Shown: piece by piece, positions 26,952-37,509 of the stretch
Layout of the letters: every line of letters starts with the position of its first letter
Numbering within the stretch: position 1 is the stretch's first letter
Source of the DNA: Streptomyces sp. NBC_00239
GTDB lineage: Bacteria; Actinomycetota; Actinomycetes; Streptomycetales; Streptomycetaceae
Direction: 5' to 3'
Length of the DNA: 64,000 bases
Assembly: GCF_036194065.1 (NCBI RefSeq)
Contig: NZ_CP108095.1
Span: 5,456,001-5,520,000, forward strand
Program-made: the position numbers and the translations under genes
Notes under the pieces: generated by a model
The model's database searches: none
The model's input: the letters and a program-made list of their open reading frames with translations, nothing else
Told to the model about the DNA's origin: nothing

Positions 26952-27968
26952 ATGCTCAGCGAACGCAGACTCGAGGTGCTGCGCGCCATCGTCCAGGACT
27001 ACGTCGGGACGGAGGAGCCGGTCGGCTCCAAGGCGCTCACCGAGCGCCACCGGCTCGGCGTGTCGCCGGCCACGGTGCGCAACGACATGGCGGTGCTGGA
27101 GGACGAGGGCTTCATCGCCCAGCCGCACACCAGCGCCGGCCGCATCCCGACGGACAAGGGCTACCGGCTCTTCGTCGACAAGCTCGCCGGCGTCAAGCCG
27201 CTGTCGTCGCCGGAGCGGCGGGCCATCCAGAACTTCCTGGACGGCGCCGTCGACCTCGACGACGTGGTCGGCCGTACGGTCCGGCTGCTCGCGCAGCTGA
27301 CCCGGCAGGTGGCGGTCGTGCAGTACCCGTCGCTGACCCGGTCCACGGTCCGCCACGTCGAGCTGCTGGCGCTCGCGCCCGCACGCCTGATGCTGGTGCT
27401 GATCACGGACACCGGCCGGGTCGAGCAGCGGATGGTCGACGCGCCCGCGCCCTTCGGCGAGACCGCGCTGGCCGACCTGCGGGCCCGGCTCAACGCCCGG
27501 GTCGTCGGACGCCGGTTCGCGGACGTGCCGCAGCTGGTGCAGGACCTGCCGGAGTCGTTCGAGACGGACGACCGCGGCACGGTACAGATCGTGCTCGCGA
27601 CCCTGCTGGAGACCCTGGTCGAAGAGACCGAGGAGCGGCTGATGATCGGCGGCACCGCCAATCTCACCCGCTTCGGGCACGATTTCCCCCTCACGATCAG
27701 GCCGGTGCTGGAGGCCCTGGAGGAGCAGGTCGTGCTCCTCAGGCTGCTCGGCGAGGCCAATGAATCGGGCATGACCGTACGCATTGGGCATGAGAACGCC
27801 TACGAGGGACTGAACTCCACGTCCGTCGTCTCGGTCGGCTACGGTTCGGGCGGCGAGGCAGTCGCCAAACTCGGCGTGGTCGGACCGACCCGCATGGACT
27901 ACCCCGGAACGATGGGAGCGGTACGCGCAGTGGCACGTTACGTCGGACAGATCCTGGCGGAGTCGTAA
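26952..27968 (+). CDS. hrcA: Heat-inducible transcription repressor HrcA, 338 aa
   Basis: HrcA represses class I heat-shock genes through CIRCE, aided by GroEL. The N-terminal winged helix ([41 protein letters not shown]) contacts DNA, and the [12 protein letters not shown] motif and the C-terminal GAF-like domain ([21 protein letters not shown]) are typical. ATG 26952 has GGAGG 8 nt upstream and replaces a longer frame that would cross the CIRCE site. The stop TAA is directly followed by the dnaJ GTG, so the two are one operon. Confidence 0.96.
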   Translation: MLSERRLEVLRAIVQDYVGTEEPVGSKALTERHRLGVSPATVRNDMAVLEDEGFIAQPHTSAGRIPTDKGYRLFVDKLAGVKPLSSPERRAIQNFLDGAVDLDDVVGRTVRLLAQLTRQVAVVQYPSLTRSTVRHVELLALAPARLMLVLITDTGRVEQRMVDAPAPFGETALADLRARLNARVVGRRFADVPQLVQDLPESFETDDRGTVQIVLATLLETLVEETEERLMIGGTANLTRFGHDFPLTIRPVLEALEEQVVLLRLLGEANESGMTVRIGHENAYEGLNSTSVVSVGYGSGGEAVAKLGVVGPTRMDYPGTMGAVRAVARYVGQILAES

Positions 27969-29108
27969 GTGGCCACGGACTACTACGCCGTTCTCGGCGT
28001 GCGCCGCGACGCATCGCAGGACGAGATCAAGAAGGCCTTCCGCAAGCTCGCGCGCGAGCTGCACCCGGACGTGAACCCCGATCCCAAGACGCAAGAGCGT
28101 TTCAAGGAGATCAACGCCGCGTACGAGGTGCTGTCGGACCCGCAGAAGAAGCAGGTCTACGACCTCGGCGGCGACCCGCTGTCCGCCTCCGGCGGCGGCG
28201 GTGGCGCGGGCGGCTTCGGGGCCGGCGGCTTCGGCAACTTCTCGGACATCATGGACGCCTTCTTCGGACAGGCGTCCCAGCGCGGCCCGCGCTCGCGCAC
28301 CCGCCGCGGCCAGGACGCGATGATCCGGCTGGAGCTGGAACTCGACGAGGCCGCGTTCGGGACCACCAAGGACATCCAGGTCGACACCGCGATCGTGTGT
28401 ACGACCTGCTCGGGCGAGGGCGCCGCACCCGGCACCTCCGCCCAGACCTGTGACATGTGCCGCGGCCGCGGCGAGGTCTCCCAGGTCACCCGCTCCTTCC
28501 TGGGCCAGGTCATGACCTCGCGCCCGTGCCCGCAGTGCCAGGGCTTCGGCACCGTGGTCCCGACCCCGTGCCCCGAGTGCGCGGGCGACGGCCGGGTCCG
28601 CTCCCGCCGCACCCTCACGGTCAAGATCCCGGCCGGTGTGGAGAACGGCACCCGCATCCAGCTCGCGGGCGAGGGCGAGGTCGGCCCCGGCGGCGGCCCC
28701 GCCGGCGACCTGTACGTGGAGATCCACGAGCTCCCGCACCCGGTCTTCCAGCGGCGCGGCGACGACCTGCACTGCACGGTCACCCTCCCCATGACGGCGG
28801 CCGCGCTGGGCACGAAGTGCCCGCTGGAGACGCTGGACGGGATGGAGGAGGTCGACATCCGGCCCGGTACCCAGTCCGGCCAGTCGATCCCGCTGCACGG
28901 GCGCGGCGTCACGCACCTGCGCGGCGGCGGCCGCGGCGACCTCATCGTGCACGTCGAGGTCATGACCCCGAACAAGCTGGACCCGCAGCAGGAGGACCTG
29001 CTGCGCCAGCTGGCCAAGCTGCGCGGCGAAGAGCGCCCCCTCGGGCAGTTCCAGCCGGGCCAGCAGGGCCTGTTCAGCCGCCTGAAGGACGCGTTCAACG
29101 GCCGCTGA
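27969..29108 (+). CDS. dnaJ: Chaperone DnaJ, 379 aa
   Basis: A DnaK co-chaperone. The J domain (residues 1-70) includes HPD in [12 protein letters not shown] Gly/Phe-rich segment (about 75-95) follows, then four zinc-binding repeats [24 protein letters not shown] and CPECAGDG (about 143-210), then the C-terminal substrate-binding domains. This is the hrcA-linked DnaJ of actinomycetes (often called DnaJ2), distinct from the copy in the dnaK operon, which is not in this window. The GTG start abuts the hrcA stop. Confidence 0.96.
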   Translation: MATDYYAVLGVRRDASQDEIKKAFRKLARELHPDVNPDPKTQERFKEINAAYEVLSDPQKKQVYDLGGDPLSASGGGGGAGGFGAGGFGNFSDIMDAFFGQASQRGPRSRTRRGQDAMIRLELELDEAAFGTTKDIQVDTAIVCTTCSGEGAAPGTSAQTCDMCRGRGEVSQVTRSFLGQVMTSRPCPQCQGFGTVVPTPCPECAGDGRVRSRRTLTVKIPAGVENGTRIQLAGEGEVGPGGGPAGDLYVEIHELPHPVFQRRGDDLHCTVTLPMTAAALGTKCPLETLDGMEEVDIRPGTQSGQSIPLHGRGVTHLRGGGRGDLIVHVEVMTPNKLDPQQEDLLRQLAKLRGEERPLGQFQPGQQGLFSRLKDAFNGR

Positions 29109-29163
29109 CGGCGGCTCGCCGGGCACCTGAACGACGCGTCGCCGGGCACCCGGTCGACGTGCA

Positions 29164-29199
29164 GGACGGGCCCGCCGCCGGTGGTGGCGGGTTCCGTCC
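29164..29199 (+). terminator. Probable terminator downstream of dnaJ
   Basis: GGACGG..CCCGCC (29164-29176) can pair with GGCGGG..CCGTCC (29186-29199) with a small internal bulge. No T run follows. Confidence 0.5.
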
Positions 29200-29263
29200 G
29201 GCGGACTATGCCAGGCGAATGCACCGATTCGGCCTGCTGCGGGGGACATGGCACGATGCGGTC

Positions 29264-30340
29264 ATGTCCTCCGCACTGAGCGATCTCTGCCGGTTCCCGG
29301 TCGTGCAGGCGCCGATGGCCGGCGGCGGTTCCTGCCCCGAGCTCGCCGCAGCGGTCGCCTCGGCGGGCGGACTCGGCTTCCTGGCCGGCGGGTACAAGAC
29401 CGCCGACGGGATGTACCAGGAGGTCAAGCGGCTGCGCGCGCTCACCGCGCGCCCCTTCGGCGTCAACCTCTTCATGCCGCAGCACGCCGCGGTGGACCCG
29501 GCCGAGATCGAGGCGTACCGCGGACAGCTCGCCGGTGAGGCCAGCTGGTACGAGACCGCGCTGAGCGAGGACGTCTTCGCCTGCTCCGACGACGGCTACG
29601 ACGCCAAGATCGCGATCCTCCTCGACGATCCGGTGCCGCTCGTCTCCTTCACCTTCGGCTGCCCCGAGCCCGCGACGCTGGACGCGTTCGCGAAGGCCGG
29701 CACCCGTACCGCGGTCACCGTGACCTCCGCCGAGGAGGCCCGTGCCGCGCAGAGCGCCGGCGCGCACGCCGTCTGCGTGCAGGGCATCGAGGCCGGCGGG
29801 CACCAGGGCACCCACCGCGACGACCCGCAGGCCGACGGCACCGGCTTCGGTCTGCTGCCGCTCGTCGCCCAGGTGCGCGAGGCCGTCGGGCTCCCGATCG
29901 TCGCCGCGGGCGGGCTGATGCGCGGGTCGCAGATCGCCGCCGTGCTCGCCGCCGGCGCCGAGGCCGCACAGCTCGGCACCGCCTTCCTGGCCTGCCCGGA
30001 GTCGGGCGCCGACCCGCTGCACAAGCGGGCCCTGACCGACCCGCTGTTCGTCCGTACCGAACTCACCCGGGCGTTCTCCGGGCGTCCGGCCCGCGGCCTG
30101 GTCAACCGGTTCATGCGGGAACACGGCCCCTACGCGCCGGCCGCGTACCCGCAGGTGCATCATCTGACGACCGGACTGCGCAAGGCCGCCGCCGAGGCGG
30201 GCGACCCGCAGGGGATGGCGCTGTGGGCCGGACAGGGCCACCGGCTGGCCCGCACCCTGCCCGCCGGGCAGCTGGTGGAGGTTCTCGCGGCCGAACTGGC
30301 CGAAGCGCAGAGTGCGTTGCAGATGAGGAGTGCGTCATGA
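29264..30340 (+). CDS. Nitronate monooxygenase (2-nitropropane dioxygenase) family protein, 358 aa
   Basis: An FMN-dependent TIM-barrel enzyme family that oxidises nitronates. It shows the N-terminal FPVVQAPMAGGG motif, GGLGFLAGGYK, the VCVQGIEAGGHQGTH block with the catalytic His (about residue 180), and phosphate-binding GLPIVAAGGLMRG and GAEAAQLGTAFL. ATG 29264 is used; it is the first start after the dnaJ terminator with plausible spacing. The stop overlaps the rsmE ATG (ATGA), so the two genes are translationally coupled. Confidence 0.9.
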   Translation: MSSALSDLCRFPVVQAPMAGGGSCPELAAAVASAGGLGFLAGGYKTADGMYQEVKRLRALTARPFGVNLFMPQHAAVDPAEIEAYRGQLAGEASWYETALSEDVFACSDDGYDAKIAILLDDPVPLVSFTFGCPEPATLDAFAKAGTRTAVTVTSAEEARAAQSAGAHAVCVQGIEAGGHQGTHRDDPQADGTGFGLLPLVAQVREAVGLPIVAAGGLMRGSQIAAVLAAGAEAAQLGTAFLACPESGADPLHKRALTDPLFVRTELTRAFSGRPARGLVNRFMREHGPYAPAAYPQVHHLTTGLRKAAAEAGDPQGMALWAGQGHRLARTLPAGQLVEVLAAELAEAQSALQMRSAS

Positions 30341-31080
30341 CCGCCCCCGTGTTCGTGGTCGACAAGGTGCCCGCCGGGCCGCAGTTCGTCCTCGACGGAC
30401 CCGAAGGCCGGCACGCGGTCTCCGTGAAGCGCCTGGAGCCCGGCGAGGAACTCGTCCTCACCGACGGGCGGGGCGGCTGGGCCGAGGGCGTGGTCGCCGC
30501 CGCCGAGGGCAAGGACCGCCTCGTCGTCGACGTACGGGCGGTGGCCGAGGAGCCCGAGCCGGCGCCGCGCATCACCGTCGTACAGGCCCTCCCCAAGGGC
30601 GACCGGGGCGAACTCGCCGTCGAGACCATGACCGAGACCGGAGTCGATGCGATCGTGCCCTGGCAGGCCTCGCGCTGCATCACGCAGTGGCGCGGCGACC
30701 GGGGGGCCAAGTCCCTCGCGAAGTGGCGCAGTACGGCCCGCGAGGCCGGCAAGCAGTCCCGCCGGGTGCGCTTCCCAGAGGTCGCCGAGGCCATGTCCAC
30801 CAAGCAGGTCGCGGCGCTGCTGGCCGGCGCCGACCTCGCGATGGTCCTGCACGAGGACCGCGACGCGGCCAGCGGGGCGCTCGCGCTGGCGGAACTGCCC
30901 GCACAGGGCTCGATCGTGGTCGTCGTCGGCCCGGAGGGCGGGGTCTCGCCGGAGGAGCTCAAGGTGTTCGCGGAGGCGGGCGCCCGCCCGTACCGGCTGG
31001 GCCGCTCGGTGCTGCGGACGTCCACGGCCGGCACGGCCGCGGTGGCGGTCCTGCTCTCCCGCACCGGCCGCTGGTCGTAA
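30337..31080 (+). CDS. rsmE: 16S rRNA (uracil-1498-N3)-methyltransferase RsmE, 247 aa
   Basis: Methylates U1498 of 16S rRNA using S-adenosylmethionine. The SPOUT-fold knot motifs are VVVVGPEGGVSPEELKVF (about residues 195-212) and LGRSVLRTSTAGTAAVAVL (about 223-241). The N-terminal PUA-like domain carries GRHAVSVKRLEPGEELVLTDG. The start overlaps the upstream NMO gene stop by 4 nt. In many actinomycetes rsmE follows dnaJ, and this window keeps that order with the NMO gene inserted. Confidence 0.94.
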   Translation: MTAPVFVVDKVPAGPQFVLDGPEGRHAVSVKRLEPGEELVLTDGRGGWAEGVVAAAEGKDRLVVDVRAVAEEPEPAPRITVVQALPKGDRGELAVETMTETGVDAIVPWQASRCITQWRGDRGAKSLAKWRSTAREAGKQSRRVRFPEVAEAMSTKQVAALLAGADLAMVLHEDRDAASGALALAELPAQGSIVVVVGPEGGVSPEELKVFAEAGARPYRLGRSVLRTSTAGTAAVAVLLSRTGRWS

Positions 31081-31093
31081 CACCCGCATCCAC

Positions 31094-31142
31094 CCGGCCC
31101 GGCACCCCGGCCCGGCACCCCGGCCCGGCACCCCGGCCCGGC
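31094..31142. repeat. Tandem 13-bp repeat
   Basis: The unit GGCACCCCGGCCC repeats with period 13 at 31101, 31114 and 31127, with partial flanking copies. It lies between rsmE and the HIT gene; no function is evident. Confidence 0.7.
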
Positions 31143-31258
31143 CGCCGCGGCGCGGGCCGCGGCCCGACTGGACCGGTCCTCCAGGGCTCGCCTACCGGTC
31201 CACGGCGGCCGTCTCGCTACGATGCGCCTGACTGATCAACGGTATGGAGGCGAAGCCC

Positions 31259-31618
31259 ATGGCAGGCGAACCGCAGGCGGACTGCCTGTTCTGCAAGATC
31301 GTCAAGGGGGACATCCCGGCGACGATCGTGCGCGAGACCGAGACCACCGTCGCGTTCCGCGACATCAACCCGCAGGCGCCCACGCACGTCCTGGTGATCC
31401 CCAAGGTGCACTACCCGGACGCGGCGAGCCTCGCGGCGGCCGAGCCGACCGTGCTCGCCGACGTCGTGCGCGAGGCCGGCGAGGTCGCCGCCGAGGAGAA
31501 GGTCGACGGCACCGGCTACCGGATCGCCTTCAACACCGGCACCGGCGCGGGCCAGACCGTCTTCCACGCCCACGCCCACGTGCTCGGCGGGCGCGGCTTC
31601 GCCTGGCCGCCCGGATAA
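31259..31618 (+). CDS. Histidine triad (HIT) nucleotide-binding protein, 119 aa
   Basis: HINT-type purine nucleoside phosphoramidase. The signature HAHAHVLGG (HxHxHxx) lies near residue 103, and CLFCKIVKGDIPATIV and FRDINPQAPTHVLVIPK are the usual N-terminal blocks. ATG 31259 (MAGEPQ) is preferred over ATG 31244 because GGAGG lies 8 nt before it. The stop is 6 nt before the rnz GTG, so the two genes are probably cotranscribed. Confidence 0.92.
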   Translation: MAGEPQADCLFCKIVKGDIPATIVRETETTVAFRDINPQAPTHVLVIPKVHYPDAASLAAAEPTVLADVVREAGEVAAEEKVDGTGYRIAFNTGTGAGQTVFHAHAHVLGGRGFAWPPG

Positions 31619-31624
31619 CCAACC

Positions 31625-32530
31625 GTGTCCGTACGTGAATTCGTGGTGCTCGGCACCGCGAGCCAGGTCCCGACCCGGCACCGCAACCACAACGGGTACC
31701 TGCTGCGCTGGGACGGAGAGGGCATCCTCTTCGATCCCGGCGAGGGCACCCAGCGCCAGATGCTGCGCGCGGGCGTGGCCGCGCACGACATCAACCGGAT
31801 CTGCGTCACCCACTTCCATGGGGACCACTCGCTCGGGCTCGCCGGGGTGATCCAGCGGATCAACCTCGACCGGGTCCCGCACCCGGTCACGGCGCACTTC
31901 CCGGCCAGCGGGCAGCAGTTCTTCGACCGGCTGCGGTACGCCACCGCCTACCGCGAGACGGTGCGGATCGACGAGGCGCCGGTCGCGGCCGACGGGCTGC
32001 TCGCGCAGGGCGCCACGTACCGGCTGGAGGCGGTCCGGCTGAGCCACCCCGTCGAGTCCTTCGGCTACCGGCTCACCGAGCCGGACGGGCGGCGGATGCT
32101 CCCCGAACTGCTGGCCCGGCACGGGATCGCCGGCCCCGACGTGGGCCGCATCCAGCGCGACGGCGAGCTGGACGGGGTCACCCTCGACCAGGTCAGCGAG
32201 GTCCGGACCGGCCAGCGCTTCGCCTTCGTCATGGACACCCGGTTGTGCGAGGGCGTGGACGCGCTCGCCCAGGGCTGCGACATGCTCGTGATCGAGTCGA
32301 CCTTCCTCGACGAGGACGAGCGGCTGGCCACCGAGCACGGCCACCTGACCGCCGGGCAGGCAGCCCGGGTCGCGAGCCGGGCGGGCGTGAGGCACCTGGT
32401 CCTGACCCACTTCTCGCAGCGGTACACGGACCCGGACGCCTTCGAGCGGCAGGCGCGGGCCGCCGGGTTCGACGGCGAGCTCACGGTCGCCCAGGACCTC
32501 CTGCGGGTCCCCCTGCCCAAGCGCCCCTGA
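31625..32530 (+). CDS. rnz: Ribonuclease Z, 301 aa
   Basis: An MBL-fold endonuclease that trims tRNA 3' ends. This is relevant here because the tRNA genes in this window do not encode CCA. The metal-binding motif [11 protein letters not shown] lies near residue 61, with the [11 protein letters not shown] exosite-like stretch, the [10 protein letters not shown] motif, the IESTF block and LTHFSQRY near residue 260. Length is normal for the short RNase Z form. The GTG start follows the HIT gene by 6 nt. Confidence 0.93.
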   Translation: MSVREFVVLGTASQVPTRHRNHNGYLLRWDGEGILFDPGEGTQRQMLRAGVAAHDINRICVTHFHGDHSLGLAGVIQRINLDRVPHPVTAHFPASGQQFFDRLRYATAYRETVRIDEAPVAADGLLAQGATYRLEAVRLSHPVESFGYRLTEPDGRRMLPELLARHGIAGPDVGRIQRDGELDGVTLDQVSEVRTGQRFAFVMDTRLCEGVDALAQGCDMLVIESTFLDEDERLATEHGHLTAGQAARVASRAGVRHLVLTHFSQRYTDPDAFERQARAAGFDGELTVAQDLLRVPLPKRP

Positions 32531-32539
32531 GGCCGCGCG

Positions 32540-32571
32540 CCGCGGGTACCGGCCGCATCCGGTGCCCGCGG
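32540..32571 (+). terminator. Hairpin terminator downstream of rnz
   Basis: A 13-bp stem, CCGCGGGTACCGG (32540-32552) with 32559-32571, including one wobble, has a CCGCAT loop and lies 9 nt after the rnz stop. Confidence 0.6.
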
Positions 32572-32722
32572 CAGTGACCTGCGTCGGGACGGGAAGAAGG
32601 GGCGATCCGGCGATGACCTGGGTCACACTGGGTTTGAACCGGCCCGGTGAGGGCAGGGCTGGCGGTCCTCCGAAGCTTTTTCCACCTTGCGGCAACGACC
32701 CCTCAGGACGGGGAGCACACAC

Positions 32723-33856
32723 GTGACCAGTCGGAACGGACCACACCACCACCCGGGGCGTGCGGAGCTGGACCCGCTGCGCGGCGTACGGACCCCGCAG
32801 GACCCGGGCTGCGACGTCTTCCTGACCGGCACGGTCTTCCTGGACATCATCTTCACGGGCCTCGACTCGGCGCCCGTGCGCGGTACGGAGTCCTGGGCCC
32901 GCGGCATGGGCTCCAGCCCCGGCGGCGTCGCCAACATGGCCACCGCCCTGGCCCGCCTGGGCCTGCGCACCTCGCTCGCCGCCGCCTTCGGCGACGACCA
33001 CTACGGCGAGTACTGCTGGGACGCCCTCGCGCAGGGCGAGGGCATCGACCTGTCGATGTCCCGGACCATCCCCGGCTGGCACTCCCCGGTGACCGTCTCG
33101 ATGGCCTACGAGGGCGAGCGCACGATGATCTCGCACGGCCACGAGGCGCCCCCGCCCGCCGGCCCCGGTCCCTTCCCCGAATGCCCGCCGCGGGCCCGGG
33201 CCGCCGTCGCCTCCCTGGAGCCGGGCCGCCGCGAGGAGTGGATCGCCTCCGCCGCCGGCCGCGGCGCCCGCATCTTCGCGGACGTGGGCTGGGACGACAG
33301 CGGGCGCTGGGACCTGGCCGCGCTGGGCGGCCTGGAGCACTGCGAGGCCTTCCTCCCGAACGCCGGCGAGGCCGTGCGCTACACCCGCACCGACAGCCCG
33401 CAGGCCGCCGCTCGCGCGCTCGCCGAGCACGTCCCGATCGCCGTGGTCACCATGGGCGCGGAAGGCTCGTACGCCGTGGACGGACGGACCGGGGAGACCG
33501 CCCTCGTGCCCGGGATCGCGGTGGAGGAACTGGACCCCACCGGAGCCGGCGACGTCTACGTGGCCGGATTCCTGACCGGCACCCTGGCCGGCTGGCCGCT
33601 CGCCGACCGGCTCGCCTTCGCCGGCCTGACGGCCGCCCTGTCCGTGCAGGAGTTCGGCGGCTCGCTCTCGGCGCCCGGCTGGGAGGAGGTCGCCGCCTGG
33701 TGGCGGCGGGTACGGGCGCTGCCCGGCGGCGTGCCGCAGGAGCTGCGGCACTACGGATTCCTCGACGACCTGCTGCCGGACTCCGCGCTGCGCCCCGAGC
33801 CCTGCGAGCCGCGCCGCCGCGCCGTCCCGACCATCGGCTTCCGGCACTCCGCCTGA
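32723..33856 (+). CDS. PfkB-family carbohydrate kinase, 377 aa
   Basis: The ribokinase/PfkB fold is shown by the N-terminal DVFLTGTVFLDIIFTG, GGVANMATALARLGLRTSLAAAFGDD (the dinucleotide-Gly segment) and the C-terminal signature DPTGAGDVYVAGFLTG (about residues 272-287), with the catalytic Asp in GAGD. The sugar substrate is unknown. The GTG start has GGGGAG about 7 nt upstream. The C-terminal 50 residues are Pro/Arg-rich. The gene stands alone between the rnz terminator and phoH. Confidence 0.85.
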   Translation: MTSRNGPHHHPGRAELDPLRGVRTPQDPGCDVFLTGTVFLDIIFTGLDSAPVRGTESWARGMGSSPGGVANMATALARLGLRTSLAAAFGDDHYGEYCWDALAQGEGIDLSMSRTIPGWHSPVTVSMAYEGERTMISHGHEAPPPAGPGPFPECPPRARAAVASLEPGRREEWIASAAGRGARIFADVGWDDSGRWDLAALGGLEHCEAFLPNAGEAVRYTRTDSPQAAARALAEHVPIAVVTMGAEGSYAVDGRTGETALVPGIAVEELDPTGAGDVYVAGFLTGTLAGWPLADRLAFAGLTAALSVQEFGGSLSAPGWEEVAAWWRRVRALPGGVPQELRHYGFLDDLLPDSALRPEPCEPRRRAVPTIGFRHSA

Positions 33857-34034
33857 CCACGGCCCGTACGCGCACGCCTACGGAATCCGCGTACCACCCC
33901 CGCCGCCCGGCCCCGAGGGCGCCCGGAAAACCCCTCGGGATCGGTCCGGCGGCGTCGTAGGCTTGGAAGTCACAGAGGCCGTCGATCGGCGAGGTCTCCC
34001 AACGGGAGGAATGTGCAGGCCAGAGAGCCGGCCC

Positions 34035-35057
34035 ATGACTCAGACACCCACAGACCGGACCCCCGCGCCGGGGCAGGCACGAGCCCACTTCACGGTCCCC
34101 GCGAAGCACCCGATGGTGATGGTGCTCGGCTCGGGCGACGCCCTGTTGCGCGTGATCGAAAGGGCGTTCCCCGGCGCCGACATCCATGTGCGGGGCAACC
34201 AGGTGAGCGCGGTCGGCGACTTCGCTGAAGTCGCACTGATCCAGCGTTTGTTCGACGAGATGATGCTGGTGCTCCGCACCGGGCAGCCGATGACGGAGGA
34301 CGCAGTGGAACGCTCGATCGCCATGCTCCGGGCCAATGGCAGCGACGGCGCGGAAGCCGTCACCGAGACCCCGGCCGAGGTGCTCACGCAGAACATCCTC
34401 TCCAGCCGGGGCCGCACCATCCGCCCCAAGACCCTCAACCAGAAGCGGTACGTCGACGCGATCGACAAGCACACGATCGTCTTCGGCATCGGCCCCGCCG
34501 GTACCGGCAAGACCTATCTCGCCATGGCCAAGGCGGTCCAGGCCCTGCAGTCCAAGCAGGTCAGCCGGATCATCCTGACCCGGCCCGCCGTCGAGGCGGG
34601 CGAGCGGCTCGGCTTCCTGCCGGGCACGCTCTTCGAGAAGATCGACCCGTACCTGCGCCCGCTGTACGACGCACTGCACGACATGCTCGACCCCGACTCC
34701 ATCCCGCGGCTGATGGCCGCGGGCACCATCGAGGTCGCGCCGCTGGCGTACATGCGAGGCCGGACGCTCAACGACGCCTTCATCATCCTGGACGAGGCGC
34801 AGAACACGAGCCCGGAGCAGATGAAGATGTTCCTGACGAGGCTCGGCTTCGACTCGAAGATCGTCATCACGGGTGACGTCACGCAGATCGACCTGCCCGG
34901 CGGGACCAAGTCCGGTCTCAAGCAGGTCCAGGAGATCCTCGAGGACGTCGAGGACGTCCACTTCTCGCGGCTCACGTCCCAGGATGTCGTCCGGCACAAG
35001 CTCGTCGGCCGTATTGTCGACGCGTACGAGCAGTACGACAGCCGCAACGGGAAGTAG
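34035..35057 (+). CDS. phoH: PhoH family ATPase, 340 aa
   Basis: Walker [17 protein letters not shown] lies near residues 157-172 and Walker [25 protein letters not shown] near 246-269, with an N-terminal KH-like domain ([32 protein letters not shown]). The family is linked to RNA processing and is usually followed by ybeY, as here (12 bp gap). ATG 34035 is chosen; an in-frame ATG at 34011 has GGGAGGA directly before it but spacing that is too short. It heads the operon phoH-ybeY-CNNM-yjbR. Confidence 0.93.
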   Translation: MTQTPTDRTPAPGQARAHFTVPAKHPMVMVLGSGDALLRVIERAFPGADIHVRGNQVSAVGDFAEVALIQRLFDEMMLVLRTGQPMTEDAVERSIAMLRANGSDGAEAVTETPAEVLTQNILSSRGRTIRPKTLNQKRYVDAIDKHTIVFGIGPAGTGKTYLAMAKAVQALQSKQVSRIILTRPAVEAGERLGFLPGTLFEKIDPYLRPLYDALHDMLDPDSIPRLMAAGTIEVAPLAYMRGRTLNDAFIILDEAQNTSPEQMKMFLTRLGFDSKIVITGDVTQIDLPGGTKSGLKQVQEILEDVEDVHFSRLTSQDVVRHKLVGRIVDAYEQYDSRNGK

Positions 35058-35069
35058 TACGAGAGTCAC

Positions 35070-35567
35070 ATGTCGATCGACGTCAACAACGAGTCCGGAA
35101 CCGAGGTCGACGAGCAGGCGATCCTCGACATCGCCCGCTACGCACTGACCCGGATGCGGATCCACCCGCTGTCCGAGCTCTCGGTGATCGTCGTGGACGA
35201 GGCCGCCATGGAGCAGCTCCACATCCAGTGGATGGACCTGCCCGGACCGACCGACGTCATGTCCTTCCCGATGGACGAGCTGCGTCCGCCGGCCAAGGAC
35301 TCCGAGGAGCCCCCGCAGGGGCTCCTCGGCGACATCGTGCTCTGCCCCGAGGTCGCCAAGCAGCAGGGCCAGGACGCGCCCACGCAGCACTCCATGGACG
35401 AGGAGCTCCAGCTCCTGACCGTCCACGGGGTGCTGCACCTGCTCGGCTACGACCACGAGGAGCCCGACGAGAAGGCCGAGATGTTCGGCCTGCAGGCCGC
35501 CATCGTGGACGGCTGGCGCGGTGAGCGCGGGCTGACCGGTCCGTCCCCGGCCCCCACCGTGTCGTGA
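35070..35567 (+). CDS. ybeY: Endoribonuclease YbeY, 165 aa
   Basis: A metal-dependent RNase that acts in 16S rRNA 3' maturation and ribosome quality control. The motif [13 protein letters not shown] (H3xH5xH, about residues 119-131) binds zinc, preceded by the usual [10 protein letters not shown] and [12 protein letters not shown] blocks. It overlaps the next gene by 4 nt (GTGA), showing tight coupling within the phoH operon. Confidence 0.95.
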   Translation: MSIDVNNESGTEVDEQAILDIARYALTRMRIHPLSELSVIVVDEAAMEQLHIQWMDLPGPTDVMSFPMDELRPPAKDSEEPPQGLLGDIVLCPEVAKQQGQDAPTQHSMDEELQLLTVHGVLHLLGYDHEEPDEKAEMFGLQAAIVDGWRGERGLTGPSPAPTVS

Positions 35568-36892
35568 GCGCCGCCCAGCTGATCACCGGGGCGGTGCTGC
35601 TGGTCGTCGTGGCCTGGCTCGCCGCCTGTGCGGAGGCCGGCATCGCCCGGGTCTCCGTCTTCCGCGCCGAGGAGGCCGCACGGTCCGGGCGGCGGGGCAG
35701 CGCCAAGCTGCTCCAGGTCGCCTCCGACCCGACCCGCTACCTGAACGTGGCCCTGCTGGTGCGGGTCGCGTGCGAGATGGCGGCCGCGGTCCTGGTCACG
35801 TACGCGTGCCTGGACGAGTTCGGCGAGAACTGGACGGCGCTGGTCGTGGCGATCGCCGTCATGGTCCTCGTGTCGTACGTGGCCGTCGGCGTCTCGCCCC
35901 GCACCATCGGCCGCCAGCACCCGCTGAACACCGCGACGGCGTCCGCGTACGTACTGCTGCCGCTGGCCCGGATCATGGGGCCGGTGCCGCAGCTGCTGAT
36001 CCTCCTCGGCAACGCGCTCACGCCCGGAAAGGGCTTCCGCAAGGGGCCGTTCGCCTCCGAGGCGGAGCTGCGCGCGATGGTGGACCTCGCCGAGAAGGAA
36101 TCCCTGATCGAGGACGACGAGCGCCGGATGGTGCACTCGGTCTTCGAGCTGGGCGACACCCTCGTGCGCGAGGTGATGGTCCCGCGGACCGACCTGATCT
36201 GCATCGAGCGGTACAAGACGGTCCGTCAGGCGACCACGCTGGCGCTGCGGTCGGGCTTCTCGCGGATCCCGGTGACCGGCGAGAACGAGGACGACATCGT
36301 CGGCATCGTGTACCTGAAGGACCTCGTCCGCAAGACCCACATCAACCGCGGCGCCGAGTCCGACCTGGTCTCGACGGCCATGCGCCCGGCGGTGTTCGTG
36401 CCCGACACGAAGAACGCGGGCGACCTGCTGCGCGAGATGCAGCAGGTCCGCAACCACGTCGCCGTCGTCATCGACGAGTACGGCGGCACGGCGGGCATCG
36501 TCACCATCGAGGACATCCTGGAGGAGATCGTCGGTGAGATCACCGACGAGTACGACCGGGAGCTGCCGCCGGTCGAGGAACTCGGCCCGGACCGCTACCG
36601 GGTGACGGCCCGGCTGGACATCACCGACCTCGGCGAGCTCTTCGGGATCGACGAGTACGACGACGAGGACGTCGAGACGGTGGGCGGTCTGCTCGCCAAG
36701 GCGCTCGGCCGGGTACCGATCGCGGGTGCAACCTCGGGGGTCGAACTGCCCGACGGGCGGCGGCTGCGGCTGACCGCGGAGGCGCCGGCCGGCCGCCGGA
36801 ACAAGATCGTGACGGTGCTCGTGGAGCCGGATCCGGAGGCGGCGCAGGCCGGTCCCGGGCAACCCGGGCCGGGACAGGGGGCGAAGCCGTGA
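35564..36892 (+). CDS. Hemolysin-family CNNM/CBS membrane protein, 442 aa
   Basis: An N-terminal CNNM (DUF21) membrane domain with about four hydrophobic helices (residues 1-130, [21 protein letters not shown] and onward) is followed by a CBS pair (about 190-310: [64 protein letters not shown]). A C-terminal CorC_HlyC domain (about 340-425) completes it. The family takes part in Mg2+/Co2+ transport. GTG start overlaps ybeY, and the stop overlaps the next GTG, both by 4 nt. Confidence 0.92.
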   Translation: MSAAQLITGAVLLVVVAWLAACAEAGIARVSVFRAEEAARSGRRGSAKLLQVASDPTRYLNVALLVRVACEMAAAVLVTYACLDEFGENWTALVVAIAVMVLVSYVAVGVSPRTIGRQHPLNTATASAYVLLPLARIMGPVPQLLILLGNALTPGKGFRKGPFASEAELRAMVDLAEKESLIEDDERRMVHSVFELGDTLVREVMVPRTDLICIERYKTVRQATTLALRSGFSRIPVTGENEDDIVGIVYLKDLVRKTHINRGAESDLVSTAMRPAVFVPDTKNAGDLLREMQQVRNHVAVVIDEYGGTAGIVTIEDILEEIVGEITDEYDRELPPVEELGPDRYRVTARLDITDLGELFGIDEYDDEDVETVGGLLAKALGRVPIAGATSGVELPDGRRLRLTAEAPAGRRNKIVTVLVEPDPEAAQAGPGQPGPGQGAKP

Positions 36893-37242
36893 CACCGGAC
36901 GAACTGCGCGCGTTCTGCCTCGGTTTCAACGCCGTGGCGGAGGAGTTCCCGTTCAACCCGGAGACCTCGGTCTTCAAGGTGCTCGGCAAGGTGTTCGCGC
37001 TGAGCGCGCTGGACTCCAGGCCGCTCAGGGTCAACCTGAAGTGCGATCCCGAGCAGGCGGTGCGGCTGCGGGCCGAGTACCCGGCCGTGGCGCCCGGCTA
37101 CCACATGAACAAGCGCCACTGGAACACGGTGACCGTGGACGGGGTGCCCGACGCGCTGCTGCGGGAGCTCGTCGAGGACTCGTACGACCTCGTGGTGGCG
37201 GGGCTGCCGCGGGCGGAGCGGCTGAAGCTGGACCGCCCGTAG
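36889..37242 (+). CDS. MmcQ/YjbR family protein, 117 aa
   Basis: The protein has the YjbR-type pattern EEFPFNPETSVFKVLGKVFAL, LRVNLKCDPEQAVRLRAEYPAVAPGYHMNKRHWNTVTVDG and LVEDSYDLVVAGLPRAERLKL, a double-wing DNA-binding-like fold of unknown cellular role. The GTG start overlaps the upstream CNNM gene (GTGA), so it is the last gene of the phoH operon. A 295-bp non-coding stretch follows. Confidence 0.88.
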   Translation: MTPDELRAFCLGFNAVAEEFPFNPETSVFKVLGKVFALSALDSRPLRVNLKCDPEQAVRLRAEYPAVAPGYHMNKRHWNTVTVDGVPDALLRELVEDSYDLVVAGLPRAERLKLDRP

Positions 37243-37464
37243 GCCGTGGCCTGATCCGAGGGCCGGACCGGCGGACGTGGGGCGAAGGTCACGATCTCGC
37301 ACGACGTTCGGATCATCGGATTCTCTTACTCTACGCTTAGCTTTGCTTGTGCCAACCGGGATCCGCCTGCGGAGTCCCGTGTTCGGCCATGCCACCCGAC
37401 TTTTTCACCGTCACCGCCGCGGGTCGACCGCCCACGTGCCGGGGGGACAGGGGGATGGAGGGGA

Positions 37465-37509
37465 GAGCGCCTCGGCGGACCCGTGCTGCACGGGTCCGCC
37501 GAGGCGCTC
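37465..37509 (+). terminator. Strong hairpin with T-run just upstream of the deaminase-like gene
   Basis: Bases 37466-37485 (AGCGCCTCGGCGGACCCGTG) pair perfectly with 37489-37508, with an outer G-C pair and a CTG loop, followed by GGTTTT. It is the terminator of the phoH operon or an attenuator: only 28 nt separate it from the next start codon, leaving no room for a normal promoter. The rest of 37243-37450 is non-coding; it includes an unusually AT-rich tract near 37316-37350 (TTCTCTTACTCTACGC). Confidence 0.8.
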